Positions 27,199-37,168 of a stretch of 64,000 bases of DNA are shown piece by piece (positions within the stretch are counted from its first letter, which is position 1; every line of letters begins with the position of its first letter). A program made the translations under genes and the position numbers. The notes beneath the pieces were generated by a model, which ran no database searches, was not told where the DNA came from, and was given only the letters and a program-made list of their open reading frames with translations. The stretch lies in NCBI GenBank assembly GCA_964389805.1, contig CAYMFU010000292.1, positions 4,252 to 68,251 on the forward strand. The letters run 5' to 3'. Source of the stretch: JAGTVG01 sp964389805. Lineage in GTDB: Bacteria > Bacteroidota > Bacteroidia > Cytophagales > Cyclobacteriaceae.

Positions 27199-29814
27199 TC
27201 CTTCTATGCGTACATTATCCAGATTCATAAATTTAATATGATTGTTTTTGTCAAGATCAATTCCGACCACTGAATCGTTGCTTACATTCCCTGAAAGGAT
27301 CTCTTTTGATAGCTCATTAAGTATTTCCCGTTGTAATATCCGTTTTAATGGCCTTGCACCATACTGAGGATCGAATCCAATTTCAGCTATATGTTCGAGA
27401 ACATGGTCAGAAGCCTCCAGTTTTATACCATTAGACATAAGCATTTCCTGAATGTTCCTGAATTGGATACCAACAATCTTTCGGACATCTTTCCTGGACA
27501 GGGGCCGGAACATTATAGATTCGTCGATCCTGTTCAGGAATTCTGGCCGGAACGTTTGCCTTAATAAATCAAATACCTGCTTCTGGGTGTCATCCAGTAC
27601 AACCTGTTCATTTTCTTCTGTCAGGTCCGCAAATTTCTCCTGGATGATATGCGATCCTATATTAGTGGTCATGATGATAATGGTATTTTTGAAATTGGCA
27701 ATCCGGCCTTTGTTATCTGTCAATCTACCATCATCAAGAACCTGTAATAATACATTGAAAACATCCGGATGTGCCTTTTCTATTTCATCAAGCAGTATCA
27801 CTGAATACGGTTTTCTTCTGACGGCTTCTGTTAATTGTCCACCTTCATCATATCCTACGTATCCGGGAGGAGCTCCTATAAGCCGGCTTACCGTATGCCT
27901 TTCCTGGTATTCCGACATATCAATACGGACCATAGCATTCTCATCGTTAAACAGAAAATCCGCCAGTGATTTGGCCAGCTCGGTTTTTCCCACTCCTGTC
28001 GTGCCCAGAAAAATAAATGAGCCAATAGGGCGTCTTGGATCCTGCAATCCTGCTCTGCTTCTTCGTACGGCATCAGCAAGCGCCCGGATAGCTTCCTCCT
28101 GACCAGCCACCCGCTTACTTAACTCCTGTTCAAGCATCAATAATTTTTCCCGGTCACTCTGCAGCATCTTAGATACCGGTATACCCGTCCACTTAGCCAC
28201 AACTTCTGAAATATCCTCACTATCCACATCTTCCTTTAACAGTGGGGAATCTCCCTTCATTTCTTCCATCCTGGCATTATACTCCTCCAGTTTTTTCTCA
28301 CTTGCGACGATTTTACCATATCGGATTTCAGCGACCTTTCCGAAATCTCCAGCTCTTTCTGCCTGTTCAGCTTCATGCTTGAATTGATCGATCTTTTCCT
28401 TCTCTTCCCGTATGCCCTTGATCACTTCCTTTTCGCTTTCCCATTTCACTTTAAGCTCGTTTCTTTGCTCAGATAAATTGGCAATTTCCTTTGAAAGAAC
28501 CCTTTCCTTTTCTTTATCCTTTTCTCTCCGGATTGCTTCCCGCTCAATTTCAAGCTGCATGATCCTCCTTTGTAGCTCATCCAGTTCTTCAGGAAGAGAA
28601 TTGATCTCAATTCTTAATTTTGCACCTGCCTCATCCATCAGGTCGATGGCCTTATCTGGTAAGAACCGGTCAGAGATATACCGGTCGCTTAGTTCAACAG
28701 AGGCAATAACTGCATCATCTTTTATCCTTACCCCATGGTGAACCTCATATTTTTCTTTTATTCCCCTCAGAATGGAAATAGAGTCTTGTACCGAGGGTTC
28801 ATCCACTATCACACTCTGGAACCGACGTTCAAGTGCTTTGTCTTTTTCTATGTGTTTTTGATACTCTTTAAGAGTAGTAGCGCCTATGGCATGCAGTTCA
28901 CCCTTCGCCAAAGCTGGTTTTAAAAGATTGGCCGCATCCATGGCACCTTCCCCTGCACCAGCTCCAATCAATGTATGGATCTCATCAATGAACAATATAA
29001 TTTCTCCATTAGAATCAGTGACTTCCTTAATCACTGATTTTAGTCTCTCTTCAAATTCTCCCTTGTATTTCGCGCCGGCCACAAGCAATCCCATATCCAG
29101 GGATATAATTGACTTCGATTTCAGGTTTTCAGGGATATCTCCATCAAGCATCCTTTGTGCCATACCTTCTACGATGGCTGTTTTTCCAACACCTGGCTCG
29201 CCTAATAGGATTGGATTATTCTTGGTCCTCCTTGACAGGATCTGAAGAACCCGGCGAATCTCATCATCCCTGCCAATTACCGGATCGATCTTGCCTTCTT
29301 TGGCCATCTCATTCAGGTTTTGGCTATATCTCTCCAATGACCTGTATTTGCCTTCTGCATTTGGATCATTTACCTTGTTCCCGCCTCGTAATTCTTCAAT
29401 AGCTTTTTTCAGGTGTTTCTCATTTATGCCTGTATCCTTCAGGATCTGGGCCATTTTATCCTTACCCTTTATAATACCAAGCAATATATGTTCTATGGAA
29501 ATATATTCATCCTTTAATTCAGAGCTGTACTTTTCAGCAGCCTGAAGCACAGATGAGCTGTCGTTCGACAGGTACGGCTGCTGGCCGCCGCTAACTTTTG
29601 GATAGCTTTCCAGCAGCTCTTCCAACTTACTGTCCAGATGATCCCGGTTTACATCTAATTTGTTGAATATAAAGGAAGCTACTTTTTCATCGGTATCCAT
29701 AATACCCTTAAATAAATGACCTGGTTCAATGACCTGGTTATTCATTTCCTGGGCAATCTGTACAGACTTTTGAATAGCCTCTTGTGATTTTATTGTGTAT
29801 TTATCAAAATTCAT
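27187..29814 (-). CDS. clpB: ATP-dependent disaggregase ClpB
   Basis: Hexameric AAA+ chaperone that extracts proteins from aggregates together with DnaK. The Met at 29814 (MNFDKYTIKSQEAIQ) is the family start; the frame is open 14 codons further upstream. The 875 aa contain the double Clp-N domain (about 1-145), NBD1 with GEPGVGKT and FIDEIHTL, the long coiled-coil middle domain (about 400-530), NBD2 with GTTGVGKT and LLDEIEKAHPD, and the C-terminal ClpB_D2-small domain. No ClpP-binding loop is expected. It is a single gene; no sigma-32-type promoter is known in this phylum. Confidence 0.98.
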   Translation of the reverse strand: MNFDKYTIKSQEAIQKSVQIAQEMNNQVIEPGHLFKGIMDTDEKVASFIFNKLDVNRDHLDSKLEELLESYPKVSGGQQPYLSNDSSSVLQAAEKYSSELKDEYISIEHILLGIIKGKDKMAQILKDTGINEKHLKKAIEELRGGNKVNDPNAEGKYRSLERYSQNLNEMAKEGKIDPVIGRDDEIRRVLQILSRRTKNNPILLGEPGVGKTAIVEGMAQRMLDGDIPENLKSKSIISLDMGLLVAGAKYKGEFEERLKSVIKEVTDSNGEIILFIDEIHTLIGAGAGEGAMDAANLLKPALAKGELHAIGATTLKEYQKHIEKDKALERRFQSVIVDEPSVQDSISILRGIKEKYEVHHGVRIKDDAVIASVELSDRYISDRFLPDKAIDLMDEAGAKLRIEINSLPEELDELQRRIMQLEIEREAIRREKDKEKERVLSKEIANLSEQRNELKVKWESEKEVIKGIREEKEKIDQFKHEAEQAERAGDFGKVAEIRYGKIVASEKKLEEYNARMEEMKGDSPLLKEDVDSEDISEVVAKWTGIPVSKMLQSDREKLLMLEQELSKRVAGQEEAIRALADAVRRSRAGLQDPRRPIGSFIFLGTTGVGKTELAKSLADFLFNDENAMVRIDMSEYQERHTVSRLIGAPPGYVGYDEGGQLTEAVRRKPYSVILLDEIEKAHPDVFNVLLQVLDDGRLTDNKGRIANFKNTIIIMTTNIGSHIIQEKFADLTEENEQVVLDDTQKQVFDLLRQTFRPEFLNRIDESIMFRPLSRKDVRKIVGIQFRNIQEMLMSNGIKLEASDHVLEHIAEIGFDPQYGARPLKRILQREILNELSKEILSGNVSNDSVVGIDLDKNNHIKFMNLDNVRIEGSTT

Positions 29815-30106
29815 ATCTTTTTTATCCTTCTTATAATAACAATTACTATAGCTCAAATTTCAATCCACTTGAAATCTGAAGAATTTTTATGCCAAATTGT
29901 CCGAAATTGAACACTATAAAGATAAATTTGTGCCAAAATGACCTGATTGTATAAATGAGATAATGAAGCTCACCTACGCAAAAGGTTTTTACCCCTTATA
30001 AAAGTGCAATATTTAGAGATCCACCTGGAAAATAAAATTCATAAGACCTTAAAATATGTTAGATCCTTAGGCAGGTTTTTTATTACTGCTTTTACACCAA
30101 ACCGGA

Positions 30107-31957
30107 TCATTCTTTAATTGAGATGGCATATTTATAGGCTGCGTCGTAATAACTGATAAGGTTATTCCAATCAAAATGGACCGAAGCATTTTCGGCCTTA
30201 TAGCGAAGATCTATTCTTTCCCTTCTTTTTAACCGGGCAAAATGCAACATTTGGTTAGCCAATTGGTTGGCGGCCTGGTCAAAGCTCTGAGTCTTATTAT
30301 TGGTGATGTATATTGGTTTCTTATTGGCCGGTTTTACATGGTTTACCACATAATCACCAAAACCAGACAGGTTACTTGTGACAGCTGGAATGGCCCTGGC
30401 AAGACACTCCAAAGGCGTGTAGCCCCAGGGTTCGTAAAAACTTGGGAATATACCAAGATGGCATCCCCTGACGAATTGATCATATTCCATCCCAAACAGA
30501 GGATTTGTTGTGTTAATAAAATCAGGATGGTATACGATCTTAACGCGGTCATCTACATTATTTATCAGATTAGTAGACCGTAAAAAATTCAGGATGGGAT
30601 CATCCCCGTCATTTATCAGATTGTGGGTTATAATTGGTGGTAATGAAGCTTTTTTAAAAGATTGTAAAGTCCTGCGATAACGAAGCCTCCAGTAGTCATC
30701 CACAAAATCATTCAAAGGTGGGAGGCGTTGATCCTCACTGGTTGCAGCTGCATAAAACAGCCTTTGAGCGACCTGTTCCTTCACTGTATCTATTGTATTT
30801 CTTAACTCATCCAAAATAGCTTTTGAATGTAATATATCTGGATTGATGGAATGATAGGGTTGTTTTGTAATATAAAACATAATGATGGTCACATCATCGC
30901 CGGCTCGCTTTAGCTTCCAATTCAGTCTTGACAAAGCCTCTATGGTAAGATCAAATCCCTTGTTTCGGTATTCGAATCTGCCAGATGTGAAAAAATACAG
31001 GGTATTATCAAGGTCAAAAGTATAGCTCGGAAAAAAATGAGCCATGATGAATTCATTGATCCTATCCTTGAACTCCTTGTGGAGATTCTGAAATTCATGT
31101 ATGGCGGTAAATCTTTGTATGTTTATTCCATTTGGCAATATGAAATCTGGTTTCCGACCCACTAAATGTTCACACTCCCTGCCAGTAACATCACTTACGG
31201 TTGAAAATATATGTGCACCGTGTGCAGCTGATCTTTCTATTCGTACCTGAGGTTCGATGTTAAAGTTCTTCGCCTCATCCTGCCAGTTGAAAAAAGGTAA
31301 ATGCTCATAAAATTTCGGATCATTCATGGCCAGGTATCTGCCCAGCATGGTCGCATGTGTAGTAAAAATTGTTCTAACTGGAATATTATCATACCTGAGT
31401 TCAGGAATTGCAGTACCAGCCATCCATTCATGAAAATGACCAATGATCACTTTTTTGGTAAAACCATCTAAGGCCAGATGTGCAAAAAATACCTTGACTA
31501 GGTAACCAAAGGCAATTACTTTGTCTAACAGTTCATCCTCATCGGGAAAAGAAATATCGTGGTGATCCCATAATTCGTATTTGATAGAGCTAAGACGGTC
31601 ATATACACTATAGGGATTTAAGAGGACCGTATTCGGTCTGCCTGTTACCAGCCATTTACCAAACTTTGCATCAAAACCCAACTCCTTTAATTTCTGGACA
31701 ACCTGGCAATATGGATCCGGAGAATCTGTGATCTCTTCAAACTCAGAAATGGCAAATTGATGTATATATGGACCTACAGTACAATAATTATCACCCCATT
31801 TATTCACTTGGGTAGGAGTTTTTGATCGAATTACTGTGTAAATGCCACCTACCTGGTTACAGACCTCCCAAGCCACTTCAACCAGCAGGGTGCTAAATAC
31901 TTCTTTCCTGGTGATTTTCTTAACCACATCAGATTTTGATCGGTTTACTTTTTTCAT
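30107..31957 (-). CDS. Glycogen synthase, GT3 (eukaryote-like) family
   Basis: Extends glycogen from a nucleotide-sugar donor. The 616-aa protein matches the GT3 fold (Glycogen_syn) rather than bacterial GT5 GlgA: the N-terminus has VEVAWEVCNQVGGIYTVIRSK-type sequence, followed by TTHATMLGRYLA, the NGINIQRF loop, and SFYEPWGYTPLECLARAIPA with the catalytic Glu pair. GT3 enzymes occur in animals, fungi and many Bacteroidota. No glgB or phosphorylase is adjacent. Whether it uses UDP- or ADP-glucose cannot be read here. Confidence 0.92.
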   Translation of the reverse strand: MKKVNRSKSDVVKKITRKEVFSTLLVEVAWEVCNQVGGIYTVIRSKTPTQVNKWGDNYCTVGPYIHQFAISEFEEITDSPDPYCQVVQKLKELGFDAKFGKWLVTGRPNTVLLNPYSVYDRLSSIKYELWDHHDISFPDEDELLDKVIAFGYLVKVFFAHLALDGFTKKVIIGHFHEWMAGTAIPELRYDNIPVRTIFTTHATMLGRYLAMNDPKFYEHLPFFNWQDEAKNFNIEPQVRIERSAAHGAHIFSTVSDVTGRECEHLVGRKPDFILPNGINIQRFTAIHEFQNLHKEFKDRINEFIMAHFFPSYTFDLDNTLYFFTSGRFEYRNKGFDLTIEALSRLNWKLKRAGDDVTIIMFYITKQPYHSINPDILHSKAILDELRNTIDTVKEQVAQRLFYAAATSEDQRLPPLNDFVDDYWRLRYRRTLQSFKKASLPPIITHNLINDGDDPILNFLRSTNLINNVDDRVKIVYHPDFINTTNPLFGMEYDQFVRGCHLGIFPSFYEPWGYTPLECLARAIPAVTSNLSGFGDYVVNHVKPANKKPIYITNNKTQSFDQAANQLANQMLHFARLKRRERIDLRYKAENASVHFDWNNLISYYDAAYKYAISIKE

Positions 31958-32026
31958 ATTCTTGCGCCGATGAATAAATTGTAATTCTTCATAAATTAAT
32001 TAAATATTTATTCATGTTGAAAGTAT

Positions 32027-32650
32027 TTATGAATTTTTAGCTTTTATTGATCTTTTAAGTAGTAAACCGATATTGGGGATAAAGGCAGGAACTTTTGATT
32101 TATAGATTAAATATTCTTTACCAAATGTCTTAATCAGTTTTTTCTCTTCAAAATGGGAGCCAATAATAAAATATGTGACCATGCAAATTACAGATATCAG
32201 GTTAACAATATTTGGAGCAAAGATCAAATATCCTGCTAAAAACAGCATCGAACCACTATATAGGGGATGCCTCACATATCTTAAGATGCCTTCTTTGGTC
32301 AATCCCTGTTCTTCCAAATCGTCTTTTGCTTGCCTTAGTCCTAGGAATTCAGCAGTATCGTAATGCGAAAAGGATTTGATTACGATTAAAATTCCAAATG
32401 AGGCCAGGCTCAATCCAATACCGCTTGAAATTGTATTTATTCCATATAGGTGAAAAAGAGGCAGGGAGGATTGAAATAAGAAAATTACTGCCAGACCTGC
32501 AATTGAAAAGAACACATAAATTCCCCGGTAAAACCTGTTAATACGGGGGAATAATTCCTGAAATCTAATTTTAACAACATTGGATGCAAATACACTGTGG
32601 ATTATGAAATATAATAACCAAAGTAGGATCAGTATAAGAATGGAAGCCAT
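32027..32650 (-). CDS. Isoprenylcysteine carboxyl methyltransferase (ICMT)-like membrane protein
   Basis: A 207-aa inner-membrane protein with about five hydrophobic segments. The family motif GILRYVRHPLYSGSMLFLAGY is present near residues 123-143, together with the C-terminal LIKTFGKEYLIYKSKVPAFIP. These are the SAM- and substrate-binding parts of the ICMT/PEMT-like fold. Bacterial members of this family methylate lipids or are of unknown function. Divergent from the next gene with an 80-bp shared promoter region. Confidence 0.83.
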   Translation of the reverse strand: MASILILILLWLLYFIIHSVFASNVVKIRFQELFPRINRFYRGIYVFFSIAGLAVIFLFQSSLPLFHLYGINTISSGIGLSLASFGILIVIKSFSHYDTAEFLGLRQAKDDLEEQGLTKEGILRYVRHPLYSGSMLFLAGYLIFAPNIVNLISVICMVTYFIIGSHFEEKKLIKTFGKEYLIYKSKVPAFIPNIGLLLKRSIKAKNS

Positions 32651-32729
32651 TGCGTTTTATAAAATTTTTCTTTTATATTAAGTACTTGTAACAGTAAGTC
32701 TATTACGCGTTTTTGATTTATTTACTAAA

Positions 32730-33947
32730 ATGAACAAAATTAAAATAGGAATTGCAAGGGAAGGGAAAATCCCGCCCGATAACCGTGTTCCGCTAACACC
32801 TTGGGAAGTTATAGAAGCACAGAATATTTTCCCCGCTTTTGAAATTGTTATTCAAACCTCCAGCATACGGTGTTTTGCAGATGAATCCTATTCTAATCTA
32901 AATATCCCTGTAGTAGAAAAGTTAGATGATTGTGATATTATTCTCGGGATAAAGGAGTTCCCGATAGCAGATCTTATACCCGGGAAAACCTATTTATTCT
33001 TTTCACATACTATAAAAAGGCAATCATATAACAGGAAATTGCTTCGGTCAATCATGGAAAAAAAAATAAAGCTGATAGAATATGAATGCCTGACAGATAG
33101 ATTCGGAAAACGGGTGATAGCCTTTGGGCGGTTTGCAGGAATAGTAGGGGCATATAATAGCCTCTTAGGTTATGGCAAAAAGTTCAAATTATACGATATA
33201 AAGCCAGCCTATCAATGCAGTTCCTATATTGAACTGAAAAACGAGTACAAAAAGATGCAACTGCCGCCTGTAAAGGTGGTACTGACGGGGCATGGTAGTG
33301 TTGGGCACGGTGCCAGGGAAGTGCTTGAGAACATGGGAATTAAAGAAGTGACGGTCTATGATTTTATGAACCACGAACTTAAAGATCCTGTCTTTACGCA
33401 GTTACATTCCAGAGATTACTACAGACGGTTTGATGATGGCGATTTTGACCGGGAAGAATTTCACAGGTCACCTCACTTTTATAAGTCTGACTTTATCAGG
33501 TTTGCCAGGAAGGCTGATATTTTTATCAATGGAACATTCTGGAACGAGGGTGCTGACCGGTATTTCAGTATTGCAGATATGTTGCGGGATGATTTCAGTA
33601 TCAAAATAATAGCAGACATTTCCTGCGATATAAAGGGTCCTATACCCTCAACATTAAGGGCCACATCCATTGAAGATCCCTTTTATGATTTTGATCCGGT
33701 CGAATCCTGTGAACAGCCTCCTTTTTCTGATGATGGTAACATTACTGTGATGGCTGTTGACAATCTGCCAAATGAACTTCCCAGGGAAGCTTCTAACTCA
33801 TTTGGCCGTGCATTGATTGAAAAGGTATTTCCGAATATGGTTTATGGAGATGAAGATGAAATGGTTGAAAGGGCAACCATAACAAATAATGGTGAGCTTA
33901 CACCCAGATATAAATACCTGGATGAATTTGTGTATGGAAGAAAATAA
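32730..33947 (+). CDS. Alanine dehydrogenase / saccharopine dehydrogenase-like NAD(P) oxidoreductase
   Basis: A 405-aa protein of the AlaDH/PNT superfamily. It starts KIKIGIAREGKIPPDNRVPLTP, the N-terminal substrate domain in which Arg and Lys bind the amino/oxo acid; the NAD-binding Rossmann motif is LTGHGSVGHGAREVL (about residues 187-201). The layout is closest to lysine-forming saccharopine dehydrogenases (LYS1-like), but bacterial members with this length act on diverse substrates. It is a single gene with a hairpin downstream. Assignment to lysine metabolism is not supported by neighbours. Confidence 0.78.
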   Translation: MNKIKIGIAREGKIPPDNRVPLTPWEVIEAQNIFPAFEIVIQTSSIRCFADESYSNLNIPVVEKLDDCDIILGIKEFPIADLIPGKTYLFFSHTIKRQSYNRKLLRSIMEKKIKLIEYECLTDRFGKRVIAFGRFAGIVGAYNSLLGYGKKFKLYDIKPAYQCSSYIELKNEYKKMQLPPVKVVLTGHGSVGHGAREVLENMGIKEVTVYDFMNHELKDPVFTQLHSRDYYRRFDDGDFDREEFHRSPHFYKSDFIRFARKADIFINGTFWNEGADRYFSIADMLRDDFSIKIIADISCDIKGPIPSTLRATSIEDPFYDFDPVESCEQPPFSDDGNITVMAVDNLPNELPREASNSFGRALIEKVFPNMVYGDEDEMVERATITNNGELTPRYKYLDEFVYGRK

Positions 33948-33948
33948 A

Positions 33949-33988
33949 AAATCCCGCCCCATGCAATATGCGCGCTGAGACGGGATTT
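33949..33988. terminator. Convergent-gene hairpin terminator
   Basis: AAATCCCG and CGGGATTT pair across a 24-bp partly structured loop between the plus-strand dehydrogenase and the minus-strand rho gene. A-rich and T-rich flanks on the two sides suggest it works for either strand, weaker than the other terminators here. Confidence 0.6.
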
Positions 33989-34007
33989 GTATGTTTTTTG
34001 TCAGGTA

Positions 34008-35615
34008 TTAACTATTCATTGTTAAAAGAAACTCTTCATTGTTTCTTGTACCTTTCATTCTTTCTATAAGGAATTCAATAGCTTCGTTTGAATTCATATC
34101 GGACATAAATTTACGAAGGATCCAGATTCGCTGTAGCGTTTCTTTATCAAGCAATAAATCTTCTCTCCTTGTGCCGGAAGCCGGAACATCAAGAGCAGGG
34201 AATATTCGTTTGTTAGATAACTTGCGATCCAGCTGTAATTCCATATTACCTGTTCCCTTAAATTCTTCAAAAATAACTTCATCCATTTTTGAACCGGTTT
34301 CTATCAAGGCGGTTGCAATAATGGTCAATGATCCGCCATTTTCAACATTTCTTGCCGCACCAAAGAATCTTTTTGGTTTGTGCAGTGCATTCGCATCAAC
34401 ACCCCCGGAAAGTATCTTTCCTGAAGATGGAACCACAGTGTTATGTGCTCGTGCTAATCGAGTGATGGAATCCAGTAAAATAACGACATCATGTCCGCAT
34501 TCTACCATTCTTTTGGCTTTTTCCAAAACAATACCGGCAACTTTAACATGTCTTTCGGCCTGTTCGTCGAAGGTTGAAGAAACTACTTCTGCTTTAACAG
34601 AACGTGCCATATCGGTTACTTCCTCAGGTCTCTCATCAATCAAAAGTATCATCAGATAAATTTCGGGATGATTCTCGGCAATGGCATTTGCGATCTGCTT
34701 CAATAATACAGTTTTACCTGTATATGGCTGTGCGACGATCATGCCTCGTTGACCCTTTCCAATTGGAGCGAATAGATCATGGATCCTCATGGAATAATTG
34801 CCTGGATCAGACTTGGCAGCCAGATTTATCTTTTCTTCCGGGAATAAAGGAGTCAGATATTCAAAAGGAACACGATCTCGAATTTCTTCAGTTGTCTTAC
34901 CGTTTACATTTTCAACCCTGAGTAAGGCAAAATATTTTTCACCTTCCTTGGGTGGCCTGATTTGACCATGAACGATATCGCCGGTTTTTAATCCAAATAG
35001 CTTTATCTGGGAAGGAGATACATAAATATCATCCGGGCTGGCAAGGTAATTATAATCTGATGAACGAAGGAAGCCGTAACCATCCTGCATGATCTCAAGA
35101 ACACCTTCGTTCTCAATAACTCCATCAAATTCCTTAATAGCAGGTTTTTTATGTCCCTGGTCATCCTTACGGTCCCTTCTATGGTCTTTTCTTGGTTCCG
35201 TACTAGTTTTGGATTCAGCTTTTTCAGGTTTTTCAGGTCTTTCAGGTCTTTCAGGTTTTTCTTTAGTTTTGGATTCTTCTCCGCTAAATTTCCCGAAGGT
35301 TTCATCCAACTCCATGTCAAATGATTCAAGCAGTTCATCGGCCGTTTTATTACCTACATCTTTTGGCTCGATTTCTTTGACATTTTCTCTTTTAGCAATG
35401 GTTGCGGTAATATTCGGTTCACTCACCGGTTCTTTCTTCGCAGTTGCCTTCTTGCTGGTTGCTTTTTTAGTTTGTGGGTTAGCGGCCTGGAAATCAAGGA
35501 TCTTATATATTAACTCCTTTTTGGGTAGTTTTTTAAAATTTTTAACCCCCAACTCTTCCGCAATTTCTTTCAGCTCAGAAAGAAGCCTCACATTTAAATC
35601 ATCAATATTATACAT
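34008..35615 (-). CDS. rho: Transcription termination factor Rho with long disordered insert
   Basis: Hexameric RNA helicase for Rho-dependent termination. The 535-aa protein is longer than E. coli Rho (419 aa). It has the N-terminal Rho_N helix domain (about residues 1-45), then a 130-residue low-complexity Lys/Glu/Pro/Ser-rich insert, the RNA-binding cold-shock domain (GVLEIMQDGYGFLRS onward) and the ATPase core. The P-loop is AQPYTGKTVL; the Q-loop is ALHKPKRFFGAARN. Such inserts are usual in Bacteroidota Rho and, in Bacteroides, one has been reported to drive phase separation. The insert includes a 9-bp tandem repeat. Confidence 0.97.
   Translation of the reverse strand: MYNIDDLNVRLLSELKEIAEELGVKNFKKLPKKELIYKILDFQAANPQTKKATSKKATAKKEPVSEPNITATIAKRENVKEIEPKDVGNKTADELLESFDMELDETFGKFSGEESKTKEKPERPERPEKPEKAESKTSTEPRKDHRRDRKDDQGHKKPAIKEFDGVIENEGVLEIMQDGYGFLRSSDYNYLASPDDIYVSPSQIKLFGLKTGDIVHGQIRPPKEGEKYFALLRVENVNGKTTEEIRDRVPFEYLTPLFPEEKINLAAKSDPGNYSMRIHDLFAPIGKGQRGMIVAQPYTGKTVLLKQIANAIAENHPEIYLMILLIDERPEEVTDMARSVKAEVVSSTFDEQAERHVKVAGIVLEKAKRMVECGHDVVILLDSITRLARAHNTVVPSSGKILSGGVDANALHKPKRFFGAARNVENGGSLTIIATALIETGSKMDEVIFEEFKGTGNMELQLDRKLSNKRIFPALDVPASGTRREDLLLDKETLQRIWILRKFMSDMNSNEAIEFLIERMKGTRNNEEFLLTMNS
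35221..35256. repeat. 9-bp tandem repeat inside rho
   Basis: Four tandem copies of a 9-bp unit, TTTTCAGGT or CTTTCAGGT, encode alternating PEK/PER triplets in the disordered insert of Rho on the minus strand. The in-frame unit allows length variation without a frameshift. Confidence 0.85.
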
Positions 35616-35830
35616 AATAAGGTATTAAAAGTAATCTAGGATTTGTTTTGATCTTATTGAACAGTTATGAAAAAGAATAATGAATTTCTACTCTCAGAAT
35701 GGGCTATCTCTATAGTCCACAGATGAATTGATGGTACAATATTATATCACATACCCTTAATTGTCAAGAATATACATTTATTTTATCTAAACTTATATTT
35801 TAAAATAATATTTCGAAAAAATAAATTTCT

Positions 35831-35861
35831 TTATTGTTAACAATAATTCCTCTTACATTTG
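35831..35861 (+). promoter_or_regulatory. serS promoter with a perfect 16-bp palindrome
   Basis: The -7 element TACATTTG lies at 35854-35861, 23 bp before the serS start. Overlapping the expected -33 region is TTATTGTTAACAATAA (35831-35846), a perfect 16-bp palindrome that contains the only TTG (35834-35836). It looks like an operator placed over the promoter. Confidence 0.6.
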
Positions 35862-35884
35862 CACTGAAAATAAATTGATAAAAT

Positions 35885-37159
35885 ATGCTGCAAATACCGC
35901 ATATACGAAGTAATAAACCAGCCATAATAAAAGGTCTTCAAAAAAAGAGATTTACCGATGCTGAGGCCACCATTTCTCTAGTGATTGATGTGGATGATAA
36001 GAGACGATCTGTTCAGTCAGATCTGGATTCGATATTGAATGAATTGAACCAGATCTCACGGTCGATTGGAAGCTTGTTGAAAGAAGGTAAAAAGGAAGTA
36101 GCGGAGCAGGCCAAACAGGCTACCAAAGATCTTAAAGAGAAGAGTAAAGTGTTAAGTGATACATTATCAGAGGTGCAGGCCCAACTTGATGACCTATTAT
36201 ATACTATACCGAACATTCCACATGAGGATGTTCCTGAAGGAACAACAAGTGAAGAAAATCAGATCATTTACTCATGGGGGGAAATTCCTGTGTTAAAAGA
36301 CACTGCATTGCCTCATTGGGATCTGATTGAGAAATATGATATTATTGATTTTAAACTTGGGAATAAAATAACAGGAGCAGGATTCCCTGTATACAAAGGA
36401 AAAGGCGCCAAGCTCCAACGGGCCCTCATCAGTTTCTTTCTGGATCAAGCAGAAAAGACAGGCTATACAGAGATCCAGCCTCCAATTCTTATCAATGCCG
36501 ATTCAGGTCGTGCTACAGGTCAGTTACCTGATAAAGAAGGTCAGATGTACCAACTCACGGATGAGGATTATTATTTGATACCTACAGCAGAAGTCCCAAT
36601 TACTAACATATATAGATCCACAATAATTAACAGTGAAGACTTGCCCATTAAAAATGCAGGCTATACTTCCTGTTTCAGAAGGGAAGCAGGCTCCTGGGGG
36701 GCACACGTACGGGGCCTTAATCGTTTGCACCAGTTTGATAAGGTAGAAATAGTGGAAATACATAAACCGGAGAATTCATATCATGCACTAGACAATATGT
36801 GTGACTACATAAAAGGTTTATTAACGAAACTTGAGCTTCCTTTCCGTATGATCAGGTTATGTGGTGGTGATCTTGGTTTTACTTCTGCCATGACATACGA
36901 TATGGAGGTATACTCTGCAGCTCAGAAAAAATGGCTGGAAGTAAGCTCGGTAAGCAATTATGAGACTTACCAGGCCAACCGTTTGAAATTACGTTATAGG
37001 GATGATAATGGTAAAAACGTATTATTGCATACCCTGAATGGAAGTGCTCTGGCGCTGCCGCGTATTGTAGCAGCCATTTTGGAAAACAACCAGACTGATG
37101 AAGGTATTAAAATACCTGAGAAACTTGTCAGCTATACTGGATTTCAAATGATCAAATAA
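35885..37159 (+). CDS. serS: Seryl-tRNA synthetase
   Basis: Charges tRNA-Ser with serine. The 424-aa class II synthetase has the N-terminal long antiparallel coiled coil (about residues 30-105) that holds the tRNA variable arm, and the catalytic core with motif 2 TSCFRREAGSWG and motif 3 LNGSALALPRIVAAILEN. Length is normal. A GNAT gene follows after 9 bp and may be co-transcribed. Confidence 0.98.
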   Translation: MLQIPHIRSNKPAIIKGLQKKRFTDAEATISLVIDVDDKRRSVQSDLDSILNELNQISRSIGSLLKEGKKEVAEQAKQATKDLKEKSKVLSDTLSEVQAQLDDLLYTIPNIPHEDVPEGTTSEENQIIYSWGEIPVLKDTALPHWDLIEKYDIIDFKLGNKITGAGFPVYKGKGAKLQRALISFFLDQAEKTGYTEIQPPILINADSGRATGQLPDKEGQMYQLTDEDYYLIPTAEVPITNIYRSTIINSEDLPIKNAGYTSCFRREAGSWGAHVRGLNRLHQFDKVEIVEIHKPENSYHALDNMCDYIKGLLTKLELPFRMIRLCGGDLGFTSAMTYDMEVYSAAQKKWLEVSSVSNYETYQANRLKLRYRDDNGKNVLLHTLNGSALALPRIVAAILENNQTDEGIKIPEKLVSYTGFQMIK

Positions 37160-37168
37160 ATCTGAAAT

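Noticed and set aside
27452..28102. 216-aa plus-strand ORF opposite clpB
   Set aside because: Antisense shadow; no start context or motif, and the sense gene is certain.
34039..34659. 206-aa plus-strand ORF opposite rho
   Set aside because: Antisense shadow of a conserved ATPase gene; its Ser/Ile-rich composition is typical of a reversed frame.
35221..35256. CRISPR-like repeat
   Set aside because: The units are nine bases without spacers and lie in frame within rho.
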